In this document: in pieces, positions 46,701-58,099 of the stretch | Layout: every line of letters starts with the position of its first letter | Numbering within the stretch: position 1 is the first letter of the stretch | Source: Diplocarpon mali | Lineage: Eukaryota > Ascomycota > Leotiomycetes > Helotiales > Drepanopezizaceae | DNA: 64,000 nt | Assembly (NCBI GenBank): GCA_024741835.1 | Contig: JAENRP010000036.1 | Location: forward strand, 62,001-126,000 | Reading direction: 5' to 3' | Made by a program: the position numbers and the translations under genes | Notes under the pieces: model-generated | Database searches by the model: none | The model's input: only the letters and a program-made list of their open reading frames with translations | Told to the model about the DNA's origin: nothing

Positions 46701-47460
46701 TTCATCTGCTTGACGAGCTCCCAGTCGAGATTCGGCTGGCTATCTGGGGTAGAGTCGTGCTGTTTTCAAGGTGAGAAATTCCACGGGCCGCTCGCTGATC
46801 TCCCACGCCACACGCTGCCTTCTCGTCTGGACAGGTCCCTTTCCGCGGACGCTGAAGCAGCGGCTGAAAGATCACAGGAAGATCAAGCTATTGGAGAGCA
46901 ACACTTTGGCTTCGCACACCTTTTCGCCCACGTGGAGCTGTAATGCCGAAGGACAGTCAAGGCACCGGGCGCTTCCTCAAGTCTGTAGAGAAGCCGGCCG
47001 CGAGGGGCTGCGATACTACAAGCTCTGCAAAGGTGAGATCCGCTGCGTCCCTCGCCGCTCTGGCACGTCCATCCCAGGCTGGGGAACGCGGGTGCCCCTT
47101 ATTTTCGTGTCTAATACCTAACTGATCAACTTCAGCCTCCATGCCTTCGTCCACAGTCACAGCACGAGCAGTGTGACAGCGCCAGATCCCCTGCTACCGC
47201 GCCTACAACTTCCCGCCTGACGTGATCCAACATATCCAGCACCTTGACAAGATGCCCGTGTACCTCGTATGCCACTTGAGCAGTGAGGACATCAAGGGCT
47301 ATCCCATCCACGAGGCCCTCCGCTTCCGCCGCCAGGTGGCTCGAGAGTGCTCGGGAAGGCCAACTAGGACACCAGGTTCTGGTGCAAGTACCACAGGCTG
47401 GAGCAGGAGCTCGATCCGGTGCCGAGTAAGCCGGTGCTGATGACGGTATCGAGCCCGCGG
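46701..47460 (+). pseudogene. Broken 2EXR-domain gene, paralogue of the gene at 49269
   Basis: Successive pieces match the intact neighbour: FHLLDELPVEIRLAIWGRVV (46701-46770), then a good intron (46771-46834, GTGAGA..ACAG). Next comes LPQVCREAGREGLRYYKLCK (to 47032), a second good intron (47033-47135), then YNFPPDVIQHIQHLDK and PVYLVCHLSSEDIKG (47204-47310), which aligns with YNFPAAVLRRVQRVDQ and the following residues of the intact protein. The pieces lie in different frames: splicing intron 1 leads to a stop at 46941-46943, and the frame into YNFPP has a stop at 47174-47176. Splice sites are preserved while the frame is lost, as expected for a recently decayed duplicate. A functional gene with a different exon structure is not fully excluded. 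Confidence 0.6.
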
Positions 47461-48389
47461 CGGCGACAGCCACTGCTTGAGGAATGTACGGTACATGTGA
47501 ATGCTTCACAGGAGAACCGCCTGGCGTGGCAAGGGAGACGCCGAGGCACCATCTTCCGCCGCGCGCTTGCGCTTGTCTTGCTCTAGTCCTTTCTCTTCTT
47601 TTTTTCCCTGCTCGATCCCTTTCTTTCTTCTCATTACGGATCCGCTATGCTCTTCTCTCCTCCCAGAGTCCGAGAGGAATTCGCAACGCAGCAGAGGTCC
47701 AGATCTACCGCTACTCAACAGGTTTCGTTGGCCGCCAATCGACGCCCTGGCACCGTTGGAGAGCTGCAGAGATGGCGAGCTCGGATGGAAACCACTCGCC
47801 TCGGAGCTGGTAGTCTTTTCCCGCTGTTGGCTTGAGCAGTCCCGGTGCGGAGAGGGATGAACCAGGTTGTAATAGTACTTGAGAAATTCATCTCAACTTT
47901 CCAAAGGCGCCAGGCATGGTGCCATGTGCATGTGAAGCGCTGGCTGCGGCCCCAGTCCGCAACTGATTGATAGCTGCGAATATACGAAGTCCTCCAGCGA
48001 GTTGTGCCTCTTCCTCCATGATGTCTGGAATCCCTCCTGGCCGCGATCTAAACGCGCGTCGCCATTTGCTACAGTCCCCAGGCCGTTCACCTCTTCCTAA
48101 CAGAGGGGATAGCCGCTCGGCCCAAGGATCCTACCGCGCCTATGTGGGCGAGGGCAATGCGTCTTACCAGTAGACATGTCCAAACGTCGGTAGGTCGGTA
48201 CGGGCGAGACCTCCAAACGCATCCCGCCATCCACCAAGTCCGGGGGGATTACCGTTTCCCCAAACTCTTCGCCGCCGGTTAATCGACGCGATCCTCCACA
48301 ATGGCCCGCTGGGCCCGCCGGCGTTCCCTTGGAGGTTCTCGAAGCACGAGGATGTATCCGCGCTTACTGGAGGTGAGTTGATGCGATGG
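47461..48389. other. Intergenic
   Basis: Possible 3' remains of the broken 2EXR gene up to about 47560, otherwise no recognisable gene. Confidence 0.4.
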
Positions 48390-48640
48390 TAGTAATGCTA
48401 GCAGTAATACTCCTACTATTAATACCACTAGCAATACTGGTACTGATACTCTTAGTATCAGTCCTATTAATAGTCCTAGTAAAAGTCCTGGTAATAGTCC
48501 TAGTAATAGCCTAGTAATAGTCCTAGTAATAGCAACAGTAATATTCCTACTAATACTCCTACTAATACTCTTACTAACACTCCTAGTAATACTCCTAGTA
48601 ATACCTCAAGTAATACTCCTAGTCCTCCTGCTATTACTGC
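48390..48640. repeat. AGTAATACTCCT-type microsatellite
   Basis: About 250 bases of imperfect 6- and 12-base units (AGTAAT, ACTCCT, AGTCCT). Ends at TGCTCCCCCTCTCC. Confidence 0.95.
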
Positions 48641-49268
48641 TCCCCCTCTCCAATTGCCAACGGCTCAGACGCCAACAAGAAGCCATCAAGCCCGCAGACG
48701 AAGACTATCCCCGCTTGCAAGATACCCGCGGTTGAGTGCTTGGAGAACGAACCTGGACTCCCCAGGTGTTGCTGCCCAGGTGTTATTCTTCTTCAAAGGA
48801 TCGTTGCAACGCGATGGCAATGCACAAAGTCGGATTACCTGCTCAGCAGTCTTGCTACCGAGCAGCAGGCACCGCAGCGAATGAGCCGCTCGTGAAGAGC
48901 AGTCTTCTCAGGAATACGCAACAAAGAAAGTGAATATTTGCGCGGTAGAAGTGGAGCCAGCTCGACAACGTCGGCCATACGAGGAGAAATCCGCTGGAAC
49001 GTGACTGCCCAAAGACAGCCAAGTTCTTGCAACTTGAACTGCCACAATGAATCATCGCGAACCTCCACGGTTGGCGCTAGACGCACCGGCTGTGCTTGGC
49101 AGACTAACATCTGTCCAGGTATTTATATCTGTCGAGGTGAACGACATTCCCAAAACATCCCCATCTCACATTCTTGAACCCAAGATTTCCAGGTTCGGCA
49201 GACTCTGAGAGAAGAAAAAAACAAACGCTTGAACCCCCCGCATCGAGGCCACTGAGCTCACGGCCCCA
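48641..49268. other. Upstream region of the intact 2EXR gene
   Basis: No gene recognised; contains the promoter of the 2EXR gene. A purine-rich AGAGAAGAAAAAAACAAACG lies about 60 bases before the start. Confidence 0.4.
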
Positions 49269-50288
49269 ATGGCGTCTGCAGAGGAGCTTCTCACGTCTGC
49301 ATCGTCGCCCTCCGGCTTCAAAAGCCTCCTGGCTCGTCTTCCGCGGCTGGAGATCCAGTCCGACCACTTCCCCATGAACCTGGCCACGTTGGAAGAATTC
49401 AAGCTATTCCCATGCATGCCAACCGAGATCCGCCTTAAGATCTGGGGTTTGCTTGCGCAAGAGCCAAGGTGCGAAGACTCATCATCTCTCTCCCCACAGC
49501 CTCTTCTCCCTGCTAAGACCCTCTCCAGAAGAATCCGGTTGCGAGACTCGTACCGGCCGAGTCCGGGGAGCGCCGCGAGCAACAAGATCGAGGGCGAGCT
49601 GCGGCAGCCGGCCCTCCTCCACATCAACCGGGAGTCGCGCAGAGAAGGCCTCTGCTTCTACGAGCGCGTCGAAGCCAGACCCCCCGTCCCCTTGCGCAAC
49701 GGCGCGCGCCCGGACATCTTCTTCGTCAACTTCGCCGTCGACGTCTTCGAGCAGGGCGTCAGCGAGTTCGCCGCGCGCGGCCGTGGCGCGCCGACGCAGG
49801 ACGACTACAACTTCCCCGCTGCCGTGCTGCGGCGGGTGCAGCGCGTCGACCAGCGGCCGTGCTACGTCGGCGACATCTACAGTTTCGAGAAGATCTACGC
49901 CGACACGGAGCGCAGCCTAGCCGGGCTCTGCCAGCCCTTCTGGCCGCGGCTGGCGCACGTCACGGCGCGCATGGACGAGCACTGCTACCACTACGCCCAG
50001 GAGAGCTTCGACTTCCACTACGACCTGCAGAGCCGCACGGCGCGCTACCAGGCGGCGCTCGACCACCACGCGCAGAGGAACGGCGTCCGGCAGAGCTTCC
50101 GCTTCGCGTGGAAGGGCCGGGATACCGAAGAAGGGGAGGCGCTGGACCTGGTGCCGTGCCCGCCGCACGACGTGGAGCGCGTACTGCCCTGCCACCCGTT
50201 CGGAGAGTGGCACAAGCCGTGTATGCTGCACTTCCGCGAGCTGTGCCAGCTGATCGGGACCTGGCCGCTCAACCCGTGCTGGCCATAG
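49269..50288 (+). CDS. 2EXR-domain protein
   Basis: Exons 49269-49468 and 49529-50288 give 319 aa. The 2EXR domain (residues ~35-200) begins with EEFKLFPCMPTEIRLKIWG, the two-EXR pattern that names the family, then EPRRIRLRDS across the splice, and LLHINRESRREGLCFYERV. A conserved-looking C-terminal half (YNFPAAVLRRVQRVDQ, FHYDLQSRT) follows. The domain is common and expanded in filamentous ascomycetes; its function is unknown, and a protein-interaction role like F-box proteins has been suggested. The 60-nt intron (GTGCGA..GCTAAGAC..CCAG) is a multiple of three without stops, so an unspliced frame of 339 codons is also open; the spliced form reads through the domain more naturally. A broken paralogue lies 1.8 kb upstream and a fragment at 31.9 kb. 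Confidence 0.75.
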   Translation: MASAEELLTSASSPSGFKSLLARLPRLEIQSDHFPMNLATLEEFKLFPCMPTEIRLKIWGLLAQEPRCEDSSSLSPQPLLPAKTLSRRIRLRDSYRPSPGSAASNKIEGELRQPALLHINRESRREGLCFYERVEARPPVPLRNGARPDIFFVNFAVDVFEQGVSEFAARGRGAPTQDDYNFPAAVLRRVQRVDQRPCYVGDIYSFEKIYADTERSLAGLCQPFWPRLAHVTARMDEHCYHYAQESFDFHYDLQSRTARYQAALDHHAQRNGVRQSFRFAWKGRDTEEGEALDLVPCPPHDVERVLPCHPFGEWHKPCMLHFRELCQLIGTWPLNPCWP

Positions 50289-50581
50289 TCGGGGCCGCTG
50301 GCACTTGCACCGCTTCACGGGGACGGATTCTTGGGAGTGGATGCCACGGGAATGGTTGGTTAGTCGGATCTTCGGGGGGGGGGAAGGGAGGTGGAGCCCA
50401 CCATCTAGATGACGGTCATGACTGGGCCGGGCGACCAGAAGCACATTGCTCGTCATCTACGAGGGCCGCAGAGGACCACTGATCCAGGGGCGGAGAGGTT
50501 GCTTACCAAGGAAGACTGCGCCCTATGCCTTTTCTTCTACCAATACATCAATGTTTTTTAGAGGGCTGGAAATATCGGAAC
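50289..50581. other. 3' flank of 2EXR gene
   Basis: No gene. Confidence 0.4.
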
Positions 50582-50810
50582 CATGTGATTGGACGTCATG
50601 AGACGAGCCGTAGTCGCTTACGGGGTAAATACATAGTCTACAGGGTACCTTGAAGCCACAAGCGAGAAGCAAGCCAACAAGCAACCTTCATACTACTCAT
50701 CCTTGGGTCTTGTTCCCAAATCTCCCCCGAGGCTTGCCCAATTGTGGTACTTTCTCATTTTTTGGTTCTTGAGAAGAGCCCGTCTTTTGCTGTCTTCCCC
50801 CTTGTTTCTT
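50582..50810 (+). repeat. Dispersed repeat A, copy 3
   Basis: Best preserved copy: CATGTGATTGGACGTCATGA at the start, TTGGGTCTTGTTCCCAAATC in the core, CCCCCGAGGCTTGCCCAATT, GAAGAGCCCGTCTTTTGC and CCTTGTTTCTT at the end. Likely a solo LTR or other non-autonomous element. Confidence 0.75.
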
Positions 50811-53800
50811 TCTTGTGTGAAGTCGGAGTCATCCACCAGCGTGGTGAACTAGTGCCGTTCGTTCTCTCTAGGAAAAGTCATGAATGTCCCAAAGATGCTC
50901 TTCCACTGGCGAAGTCTTGACACAACTGGATAATGGTTGGTATATATCACTCCTCGCCACTATCTCTAGATGCTCAGGCGGCGAGCATTTGCAGCCACTT
51001 ACTCACCCGCGCGCATATGCACCAGACTCATAGGCGTAGAGGCCATTCTATGTACAAGAAAAGCCTGTGCAGCACGGTAGGGCTACTCCAGCTCAACTGC
51101 TGGAAGTACTCTTTCTGACGAGGCAGAACACGCGCAGACCGATGGCTTCCTCTTCTCAGTCTCCGCGCAAGCAGTCCCCGCTTGCCGATCTGCTCTCTCA
51201 CGCCGAACTTGCCAAACCAACAGACGTGCCGCCGAGAGCAGCTGCTCGGCGTTGGCGCCGTCGTCGGGTGTCGGCCTTATCTTCCGGGATCTAGAAGGCT
51301 ATGCGAGTGACGGACGGAGGGGATGGGTTCGCTTTTCATCGAGGCGATCTCTCGGTACTGAAGAGGTTCTCGGGGTTCTGACCAGCCATCGACCGTCCCG
51401 AGAAGCTTTCGGTGACGATTCACGCGTGCAGGATCTTCGCGGCTCGATGAAGCCACGCAAGCTCGACGAGAAGGAGGCTAGTTCGAGCGTTGGTCGAGTC
51501 TGGACTGAGTTTGCCGTGCGCAAGTCTGGCGAAAGGCCTTCTGCGAGTATGTAAAGAGTCGGTTCAAAGCTTGCGGATCGGTGCCTTGGGTTGTTTGGAT
51601 ACACTAGCGCCTCGCTTGCTGCTAGAGGGCGGAGGGAGAAGACGCGTGGATGAACAAGAGCCGCCCTGGAAAGTACGCAACTGGTGATGCTCCCTAGACG
51701 CGATTGGCAGAGCCGCATCTCAACATTCCAATGGTGACTGGCGCAGCAGAACGTCTTGGATAATGATCAAAGCCTCCTGTGCACCTTGATATCGAATCCC
51801 CAGTCCCGAAGACTTTGTTCGGTGTGTTGGTACTGACGCCCTCGACGTAGCCAGTGCATCCTCAGCTGAGCATTCAAGCAGACCGAAGACCGTCTCTCTC
51901 CAATTCCCAGGCCATCCGCCATTCAAGACGGCGCCAGTCTTCACCTGCTTCAGCAAGCTTCCACTAGAGCTGAGATACTGGATATGGGTTCATGTCTTTG
52001 GCGGGACACACAGCATCAGCACGAGCGTCTTCAAACGTGTGGCTTCCTCCAACGTCCCTCCGAATACCAGGAAGAGGCTCCCGGAGACGCACAGGTCTGG
52101 GTGGAATCTGGAACCAAGGTCTGATGTCCTACTCCGCTTCTCCGGTTGGCCAGAAATCGTCAAGTCGAGCAAAGATCGCTGTCTCCCATCTTCAACACTT
52201 GACTAGATTATGACAACTATGATACGTATACATTCACTGGAAGCTCTCGGTCATACGCTCGATGCAAGAGATTCATGCGCATATGAAGCGAAGATGCAGT
52301 GTCAATTTTGTGGTCTTACTCTGAGTAGGATGCACGGTGTTTCGGTCACTATGCTTGCATCCCACGCGCAGTCTCTGCTTCATTTTCATACGAAAGAAAA
52401 TGAGACGATAGCGTTATTCATCTGGGCCCAGGACTCGCAAGACCTTCGGTGTTTTGAAGCAAGGCAAGCAGCGAGAGAACATAAATCCAACCAATTCTCT
52501 GCTCTCTGAGGTCTCGAGATCCTCCAGCCGAGGCCGTCGCCAGTCATGAAAATCTTGCTGCTCTCTAGAAGTTGGCCCGCAATAGCCATGTCTCCCCAAT
52601 CTCCCGGTCCACAGGCATTCAGGTAGGTCCCAGCAACGCAAATATTGACTTGCCCCGGAAGAGGCTTCAGACGGGCGATGCCATGCCGTTCAGCTCATCT
52701 CCTCAACCAAAGTCTCTCCTTCAAGCGTAGACTAGAGGTAGACCGGTGCACCTTCGTCGATATATAATCTCGCCACGAGCCGTTCGGGTCGTGGCCAGGA
52801 TCGAAGACGGTAGATCTTGAAGCGCATCCGAGTACGCAATTATAGGACGGAGACGCTTGTTGTCAAGATATCTATTCTTTTTGAGCAGCGTTGAAGTTTG
52901 CCTCACCAAGTCATCGGAACAGCCCCCTCACGAGCTAGTCGGACCCAAGCCGAACATATATCACGTGATAGGCAATATCCAGGCATCGAACGACCGAGGC
53001 CACGCACCCACATCGATATTGGGGACATGGGAATCGCTTGGAGATGCGGTGCGATGCCAGCGAGCTTCAGGGGCCCCCCGCTCTGGACTGCAGACCTCTG
53101 GTCTCTGGATGAGACCCCTTCAGCAAGTCATTCCCAGTCCACTTTGCATCCTTCTCGCTGAGAGCGAGAGACCAGTTGGATGGGGTGGTTTGTGCCCATT
53201 CGGAGGAATCGTACAAAAGCTCAGTAGCCTCTTGTACACCCAGTGACGGCTGCTATCGAGACGCTGATAAGGGTGTTGTCAGGGCCGCCGCGGGGGGCTC
53301 CAGAGCAAGCCGAATATATTGTGATGGCGCAGGCTGCGGCGATTCACCACATCCATCAGAGCCGATAGGTTGCTAAAAAGAGTCTCGAAATACGGAGGAG
53401 CATTCTGTCAAACACGGACGCCGGACGTTTGTTGACGGTCAGCGACGCCTGGGATATCCGGCAAGGAGCGAAGTGAGAAAGAAGCACTGCTTCCTCCGTT
53501 TCTCCCCACATGTTCTTGCCACCAGGAGCGGAGTGCAACGAATTCAATGTTGTCTACAGAGTTGTCGAGTCGATAAGTACGAGACGACTTGGACGAGTTC
53601 GACAGCAACAGGTCGGCTGCTGGAGCGCATTGGCCTCAGCGTAGATACCGTGGACTATTGCAGCCATTGTGTACTTGCCAGTGCTCGAGACGGCCGAGCT
53701 GGCGCCATCAATCTCTGAGAAGCCGCAGGACACTTCAGAGCTCCGGGCTACGTTGCGATCATGATAGAGCTCGGCGCGCGTAGCTGAGCCTCTGGCGGCA

Positions 53801-54632
53801 GGACTCGCCAACCCGAGCATCTATTATCCAATATGCTCATAACCTTGCGAGATCACCCTAGCTTCAACGTGCTATCTACTCTGCTGCAAACGGCTATCAC
53901 TTCCACCGTTCTTCCAGACGGCGTTCCCGGACGCCAGCTGCCCGTCGTCTCGCCCTAACTGCGAGGTCTTGCCTAGGCGCCCGCGAAGACTTCGGACACA
54001 GGGCGGGGCCGGGCAGGGCCGGGCAGGGCAGGGCAGAATAGGGACAACTTGACATGGCTACCCCAAGCCTGGTTTGCGTGCTTTTTAAGACGCGATGGCT
54101 TCGAAGGTCTTTAGGCCTCGGCAAGGGCAGTGGATTCGTCTCCGCTGACAACCCCTGAGAAGTGAAGTGGCATGGGTCGCTAAAGAGGCTCGCTTATTGA
54201 GTAGGCCGTGTTTACAAAGAGCCCCGCGTACTGGTCGAATACTGAAGACGTGCTCATTTGCTCACACGGCATACGCGAGCCTCCCACTCGCCCGATATCC
54301 GGCCACAGCTCTCGAGCCATGCTATCGCAACTGGAGATCTGAGATAAAGAGTACAAGGAATAATGCAGCGCTAATAATCTCGAAGTGGTTCTGTTTCACC
54401 GTGGGTAGAAAGCCACCAGAAGACGAATAAATGAGAATAGCCACGTAGCCGCGTGTGGCACAGCTCTTGCACCTGGTATGTTCCGCTTCACCACAATCCC
54501 CGCCGCGATAAACGTTACTGCTGCAGAAGTCCCACAGTGTGACGAATATTGCTTCTATCATTGTACACGTATACTTTTGTTATCATACAGATACAGTTCC
54601 CCGATCCACCTCGGCCATACCGTTGCAACCAT
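50811..54632. other. Degenerate accessory region, no intact gene
   Basis: Many frames of 60-100 codons. On the minus strand 53850 down to 51720, neighbouring frames read like one decayed protein gene (for example EETEEAVLLSHFAPC-like and GTLEEATRLKTLVLMLC segments, broken by stops), but I cannot name a family. A plus-strand start at 51142 (MASSSQSPRKQSPLADLLSH) is followed by only ~50 codons. 54001-54030 has a GGGCCGGGCAGGGCAGG repeat. Confidence 0.35.
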
Positions 54633-56228
54633 TTAGAGGATCTTCTTCCCACTCGCCGTCAGCTTCAACGGCACGGGCTTGCTCCAAAGCCAAAGCGCCA
54701 CGAAGGCTACCCATCCCACAACCGTGACGCCAATGCCGGAAATCCAAGGCCACGCTCCGCTGATGGCCCAGCTCCTTGGCCACTCGTCGTGAGCGAAGTG
54801 GCGGACAGTCACGGTCTTCTTCTCCTCGATATTGGTGTAGAAGGGGCGCTTGTAGTTGACTTTGAAGTTGAAGATTCCGTGTTGGTCGGGCAGCTTGAAG
54901 CTAGCTGTGTATCTCCCCCAGCCGTCGGCGGTTTTGCCAGGGGCAAGATGGATACGATGGAAGGGCGAGAGCATGGAGAATTCGAGTTGGATGCTGTCAG
55001 TCTCGGGAAGAACAAATTTCTTGTATCTGTCCCAGACGTACTCGCGAATAACGATATTGTATGTCTGAAAGGGCATTAGCAGGAAGGCTGACAATTCATG
55101 TAGAGGATACCGACCACTTCGTTTTTCACTCTGTAGATCTTTGGGTTGGTTATGTTGCTTTCCACGCCGCCCTCGTCGAGGAAGTGTTCGACTTTGTTGA
55201 CCTGCAGGACCCCAATCTCGCCGAATGTCCAGCCAGAGACCTCCTTGGCAAAGGCCCGGTTAGCAGTAGAGACTTCATGCGTTGCCGCTCCGACCCCCCC
55301 GAGACCAACGCTGCGCTTGACCTTGGCATCAAACCAAGTATCCTGCAGCATCTCCGCGGATCCGACGACAGTAAAGCGAGCAGAGTTTCGTGCTTGCATC
55401 GTGCTGACCAGGGACAGCTGTGGCCCAACTGCAAACGGATCCTCCACGCCCTCAATTTCATCATTGGGGTTGTACGAGTATGCGGATCGAGGAGCCCGCA
55501 GGATAGGAGTCAGCAATGGACTTTCATTTCCGAGACTCTGTCCCACACCCCTGGGGAATGCGATGACTTCCTTGCCCGTACCATCGCCTTTGAAGAAGTT
55601 GACGACGTCTGGTCTAATAGCGTCTGGTCTGGGGACGAGAAGAACGTCGTGCTTCTCCGAAGCCGTGAGCGTATCATAGTTGAAGTGGTCTACTACGAGA
55701 GAGTTGCGGTCTGGAGGGAGATGAATGTCGAGCTCGAGAAGGAAAGAAACGAGGGAAGACGGGGTTGGGACGGATGCGGATAATGTCAAAAGAATGTTTC
55801 CGCCGCCATGAATAAAGTCGAGAAGAAGCTTCGGTGTGAGGTTTGGTCCGAGTCCTGCTTTGTGTCAGTTCCAGTCCTATGTGCAAACTGATAGATCTAC
55901 CTTTAGACTTGGAGGGGAGAATGAGGACATGGTCGTATGCCCTCGCGCCCAGATGGAACAGGGCGAGCTTCTCGCTCTTCGGCGACTCGAATGTAAGTGA
56001 GAATCCTCTTCCTGCGATCGCATGAGCATCACCAGAGATCCAATGCTAAGCTCAAACCTCAGCAACCTTCTCGAAATGCTTACCTTCCAAGTCCTCAATG
56101 AACTTGGAGTATTTGGGCTTCTCTGCCGCGTCCTCCAATACGACCAACGTCCGGTAGTCCCCGTTGTGATTAATTGCTCCTGCCAGGGAGAATATCCCCA
56201 GTAATAGCACAGGAAGTGTCCACCTCAT
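54633..56228 (-). CDS. wbp1: Oligosaccharyltransferase subunit Wbp1 (OST48)
   Basis: Exons on the minus strand: 56228-56084, 56011-55901, 55854-55115, 55064-54633; 475 aa. Essential ER-membrane subunit of the oligosaccharyltransferase that moves the lipid-linked glycan to Asn residues of nascent proteins. A signal peptide (MRWTLPVLLLGIFSLAGA) is followed by the lumenal domain with RTLVVLEDAAEKPKYSKFIE, GFSLTFESPKSEKLALF, AYDHVLILPSKSKGLG and GGGNILLTLSASVPTPSS. Next are the Ig-like region (LEFSMLSPFHRIHLAP, FKLPDQHGIFNFKVNYKRP), TVRHFAHDEWPRSWAISGAW and one membrane helix. The last residues are KKIL, a KKXX ER-retrieval signal. All junctions restore family sequence; the third donor (GTCGGT) is non-consensus, and a shifted donor would change one or two residues. 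The gene is head-to-head with the complex I gene, 292 bases apart. Confidence 0.95.
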
Positions 56229-56520
56229 TGTAACTGTCGTGAATGCGCAGGGCCTGACAGAACCATTTAGAGCTTTGCGAAGCTGTATACGTTGCATTCG
56301 AGCTCACGGTCGAATGTTCTACCGCCCCGGGCTTACACGTGATCGTGGACTGAGCAGGTGAGCGTCGGCCTCAAACTTCACGACGACCGGTAGTACTTTC
56401 CATCATCACTCGCAGACTCCAGGGAAGCCAGGTTCCCTCAACCGAGTGGGTAGATAAAACGAATTGAGTGAGATCCTCCTGCTCGAATTCATGAGCGCAC
56501 ACTAAACCTCTACAGACAAC
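56229..56520. promoter_or_regulatory. Shared divergent promoter of WBP1 and the complex I 9.5 kDa gene
   Basis: 292 bases between two opposite ATGs, without repeats or a clear TATA box; both leaders must lie inside. Confidence 0.6.
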
Positions 56521-56823
56521 ATGTCGGCCGCCCTTCCAAGATTCTGGTCGCAGCCTCTGCGATACCTGCGATGGGCCTCGATTGAGAAACCTGCGATCTT
56601 CTTCTCGCTCCTCATCGGATCTATGGGGCCCCTAGCGATCGTGGTCGTTCCGCCGATCAGGAGAATGGTTGGGGATGGCCAAAGGCCCGAAATTCCTCTC
56701 ACATACCCAAGTAGGCGAAGCAGGGCGTGTGAAACGGAGAAATGGGAACGGGCTCTGCTGACAGTGTACGGTTTAGTTCCCACTGGACCGCGGAAGCCGC
56801 TGCAGGGCTACGATGACGAGTGA
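56521..56823 (+). CDS. NADH:ubiquinone oxidoreductase 9.5 kDa subunit (complex I)
   Basis: Exons 56521-56710 and 56777-56823 give 78 aa. Accessory subunit of mitochondrial complex I in the inner membrane. The whole length matches the fungal family: PRFWSQPLRYLRWASIEKPA, a single membrane helix (FFSLLIGSMGPLAIVVV), PPIRRMVGDG, then PLTYPIPTGPRKPLQGYDDE across the splice. The 66-nt intron (GTAGGC..TTTAG) is a multiple of three without stops, so an unspliced 100-codon frame is also open; the spliced form is supported by the conserved LTYPIP..GPR sequence. Expression is likely constitutive and coordinated with its divergent neighbour (inference). Confidence 0.95.
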   Translation: MSAALPRFWSQPLRYLRWASIEKPAIFFSLLIGSMGPLAIVVVPPIRRMVGDGQRPEIPLTYPSRRSRACETEKWERALLTVYGLVPTGPRKPLQGYDDE

Positions 56824-58007
56824 TCGGAAGACATACATTGGAGGGAGGGGTGGTTGGGCCGAGGGAGTGTACATAAGACGGTGTTTACAATGCAAGCATC
56901 TGTCTCGCATGGTAGCACCATCCCCCATTTCCAACGGCTACGAGGGCGATGACGGGGAGCCATACGTCGATCACCTGTGCACTCGGGTTTATGGACATGC
57001 GCTGCGCGCTCTATTACACATCTCGCGAAGTGCCAAACGGCCTTCCGAAGCACATGATGGGCGGCTTGAGCGGGCAATGCACCCAGCAAGATGCGATGAA
57101 AGGAGCTGCACACTCGCCGCGTCGCCGAACCATGCTTTGTAGTTGTCGAGGACCCTCATTCTTGGATTTCGATCTATCTTTTCCTCCACGCGAGCTCGTT
57201 CTGCTTTTCAAGTCTCGACTGCTCTGCTCTCAGCCTCTATGGAGCTGACTCTGAAAATGAAAATGAATTCTTGATTGGTTATCGGTTTTCTTCAGTTATG
57301 TTGTTTTTTGTTTCTCTCTTTGTTTTGGTTTATTTATTGTACCCGGCCGCCATCGTCTTCTCCCATTCAGGGTCTGACAGCGTGTGTGAAGGCGTTATTG
57401 TGTTAGGCCCAGGCGCGGGACATGATTCTTCCGTGGCTTTTGGCATGGTGCAGTGTTCTTTGGTCATCTTGAGTCCGATCCAAAGACCCCGTGGCCGCCT
57501 GGTACCGGCGAAAACTGCCGGTAGGTAGGCCCGCCCCGACCTCATATTGATACTCCGCCGCAGACCAGCTCAGTCCCTCGACCGGGCCAGCTGCGTAAAC
57601 AAGGCGATCGCTTGTCCCCCTGACGATGTCTCGGAGAGGGGTGAAAGTCTTTCCCCGCACCTAATTCTGGGCCGCTCACCCCTGAGCCCCAGTCTCCCCG
57701 CATTCTGACTGGACACCCCTGAGATACAGTCTGTAGAAGCGTCCATGTCCACTTTGTAAGTCGTCTCGCGTCCACATGGAATCCGGATGTGCAGGAGACT
57801 TACCTTCTCGCTGCCTGTTTGTCCGAAGGTTTATCGGCGCGAGAGTCAGGAGACACAGCCACGGTTCTCTGATAGGACGCCGAATGTGAGGTGATCGAGG
57901 GGATCCGCGGCGCCAAAAAAAAAAAAAGAGCTTTACGCGATGTAAAGCGTGTTGGCCTTTGTTCCGGCAGTGAAGATATCGTCTGGAATGGCGCTGCTCG
58001 TTACATC
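56824..58007. other. Intergenic, no gene seen
   Basis: Short frames only. 57280-57350 is T-rich. A run of 13 A lies at 57916-57928. 57490-57530 contains the inverted words GGTACCGGC / GCCGGTAGG. Confidence 0.5.
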
Positions 58008-58015
58008 TATATAAG
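58008..58015 (+). promoter_or_regulatory. TATA box of the GH78 gene
   Basis: TATATAAG, 85-92 bases upstream of the ATG at 58100; typical for inducible secreted hydrolase genes. Confidence 0.6.
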
Positions 58016-58099
58016 AGTGATCTGACCGCCGGTGGTGCCTGGTGGGAATGCATCTTGCTGCCGTGCTTCTTCTGGGCCTCTTCCCAACGTCTGACAATC

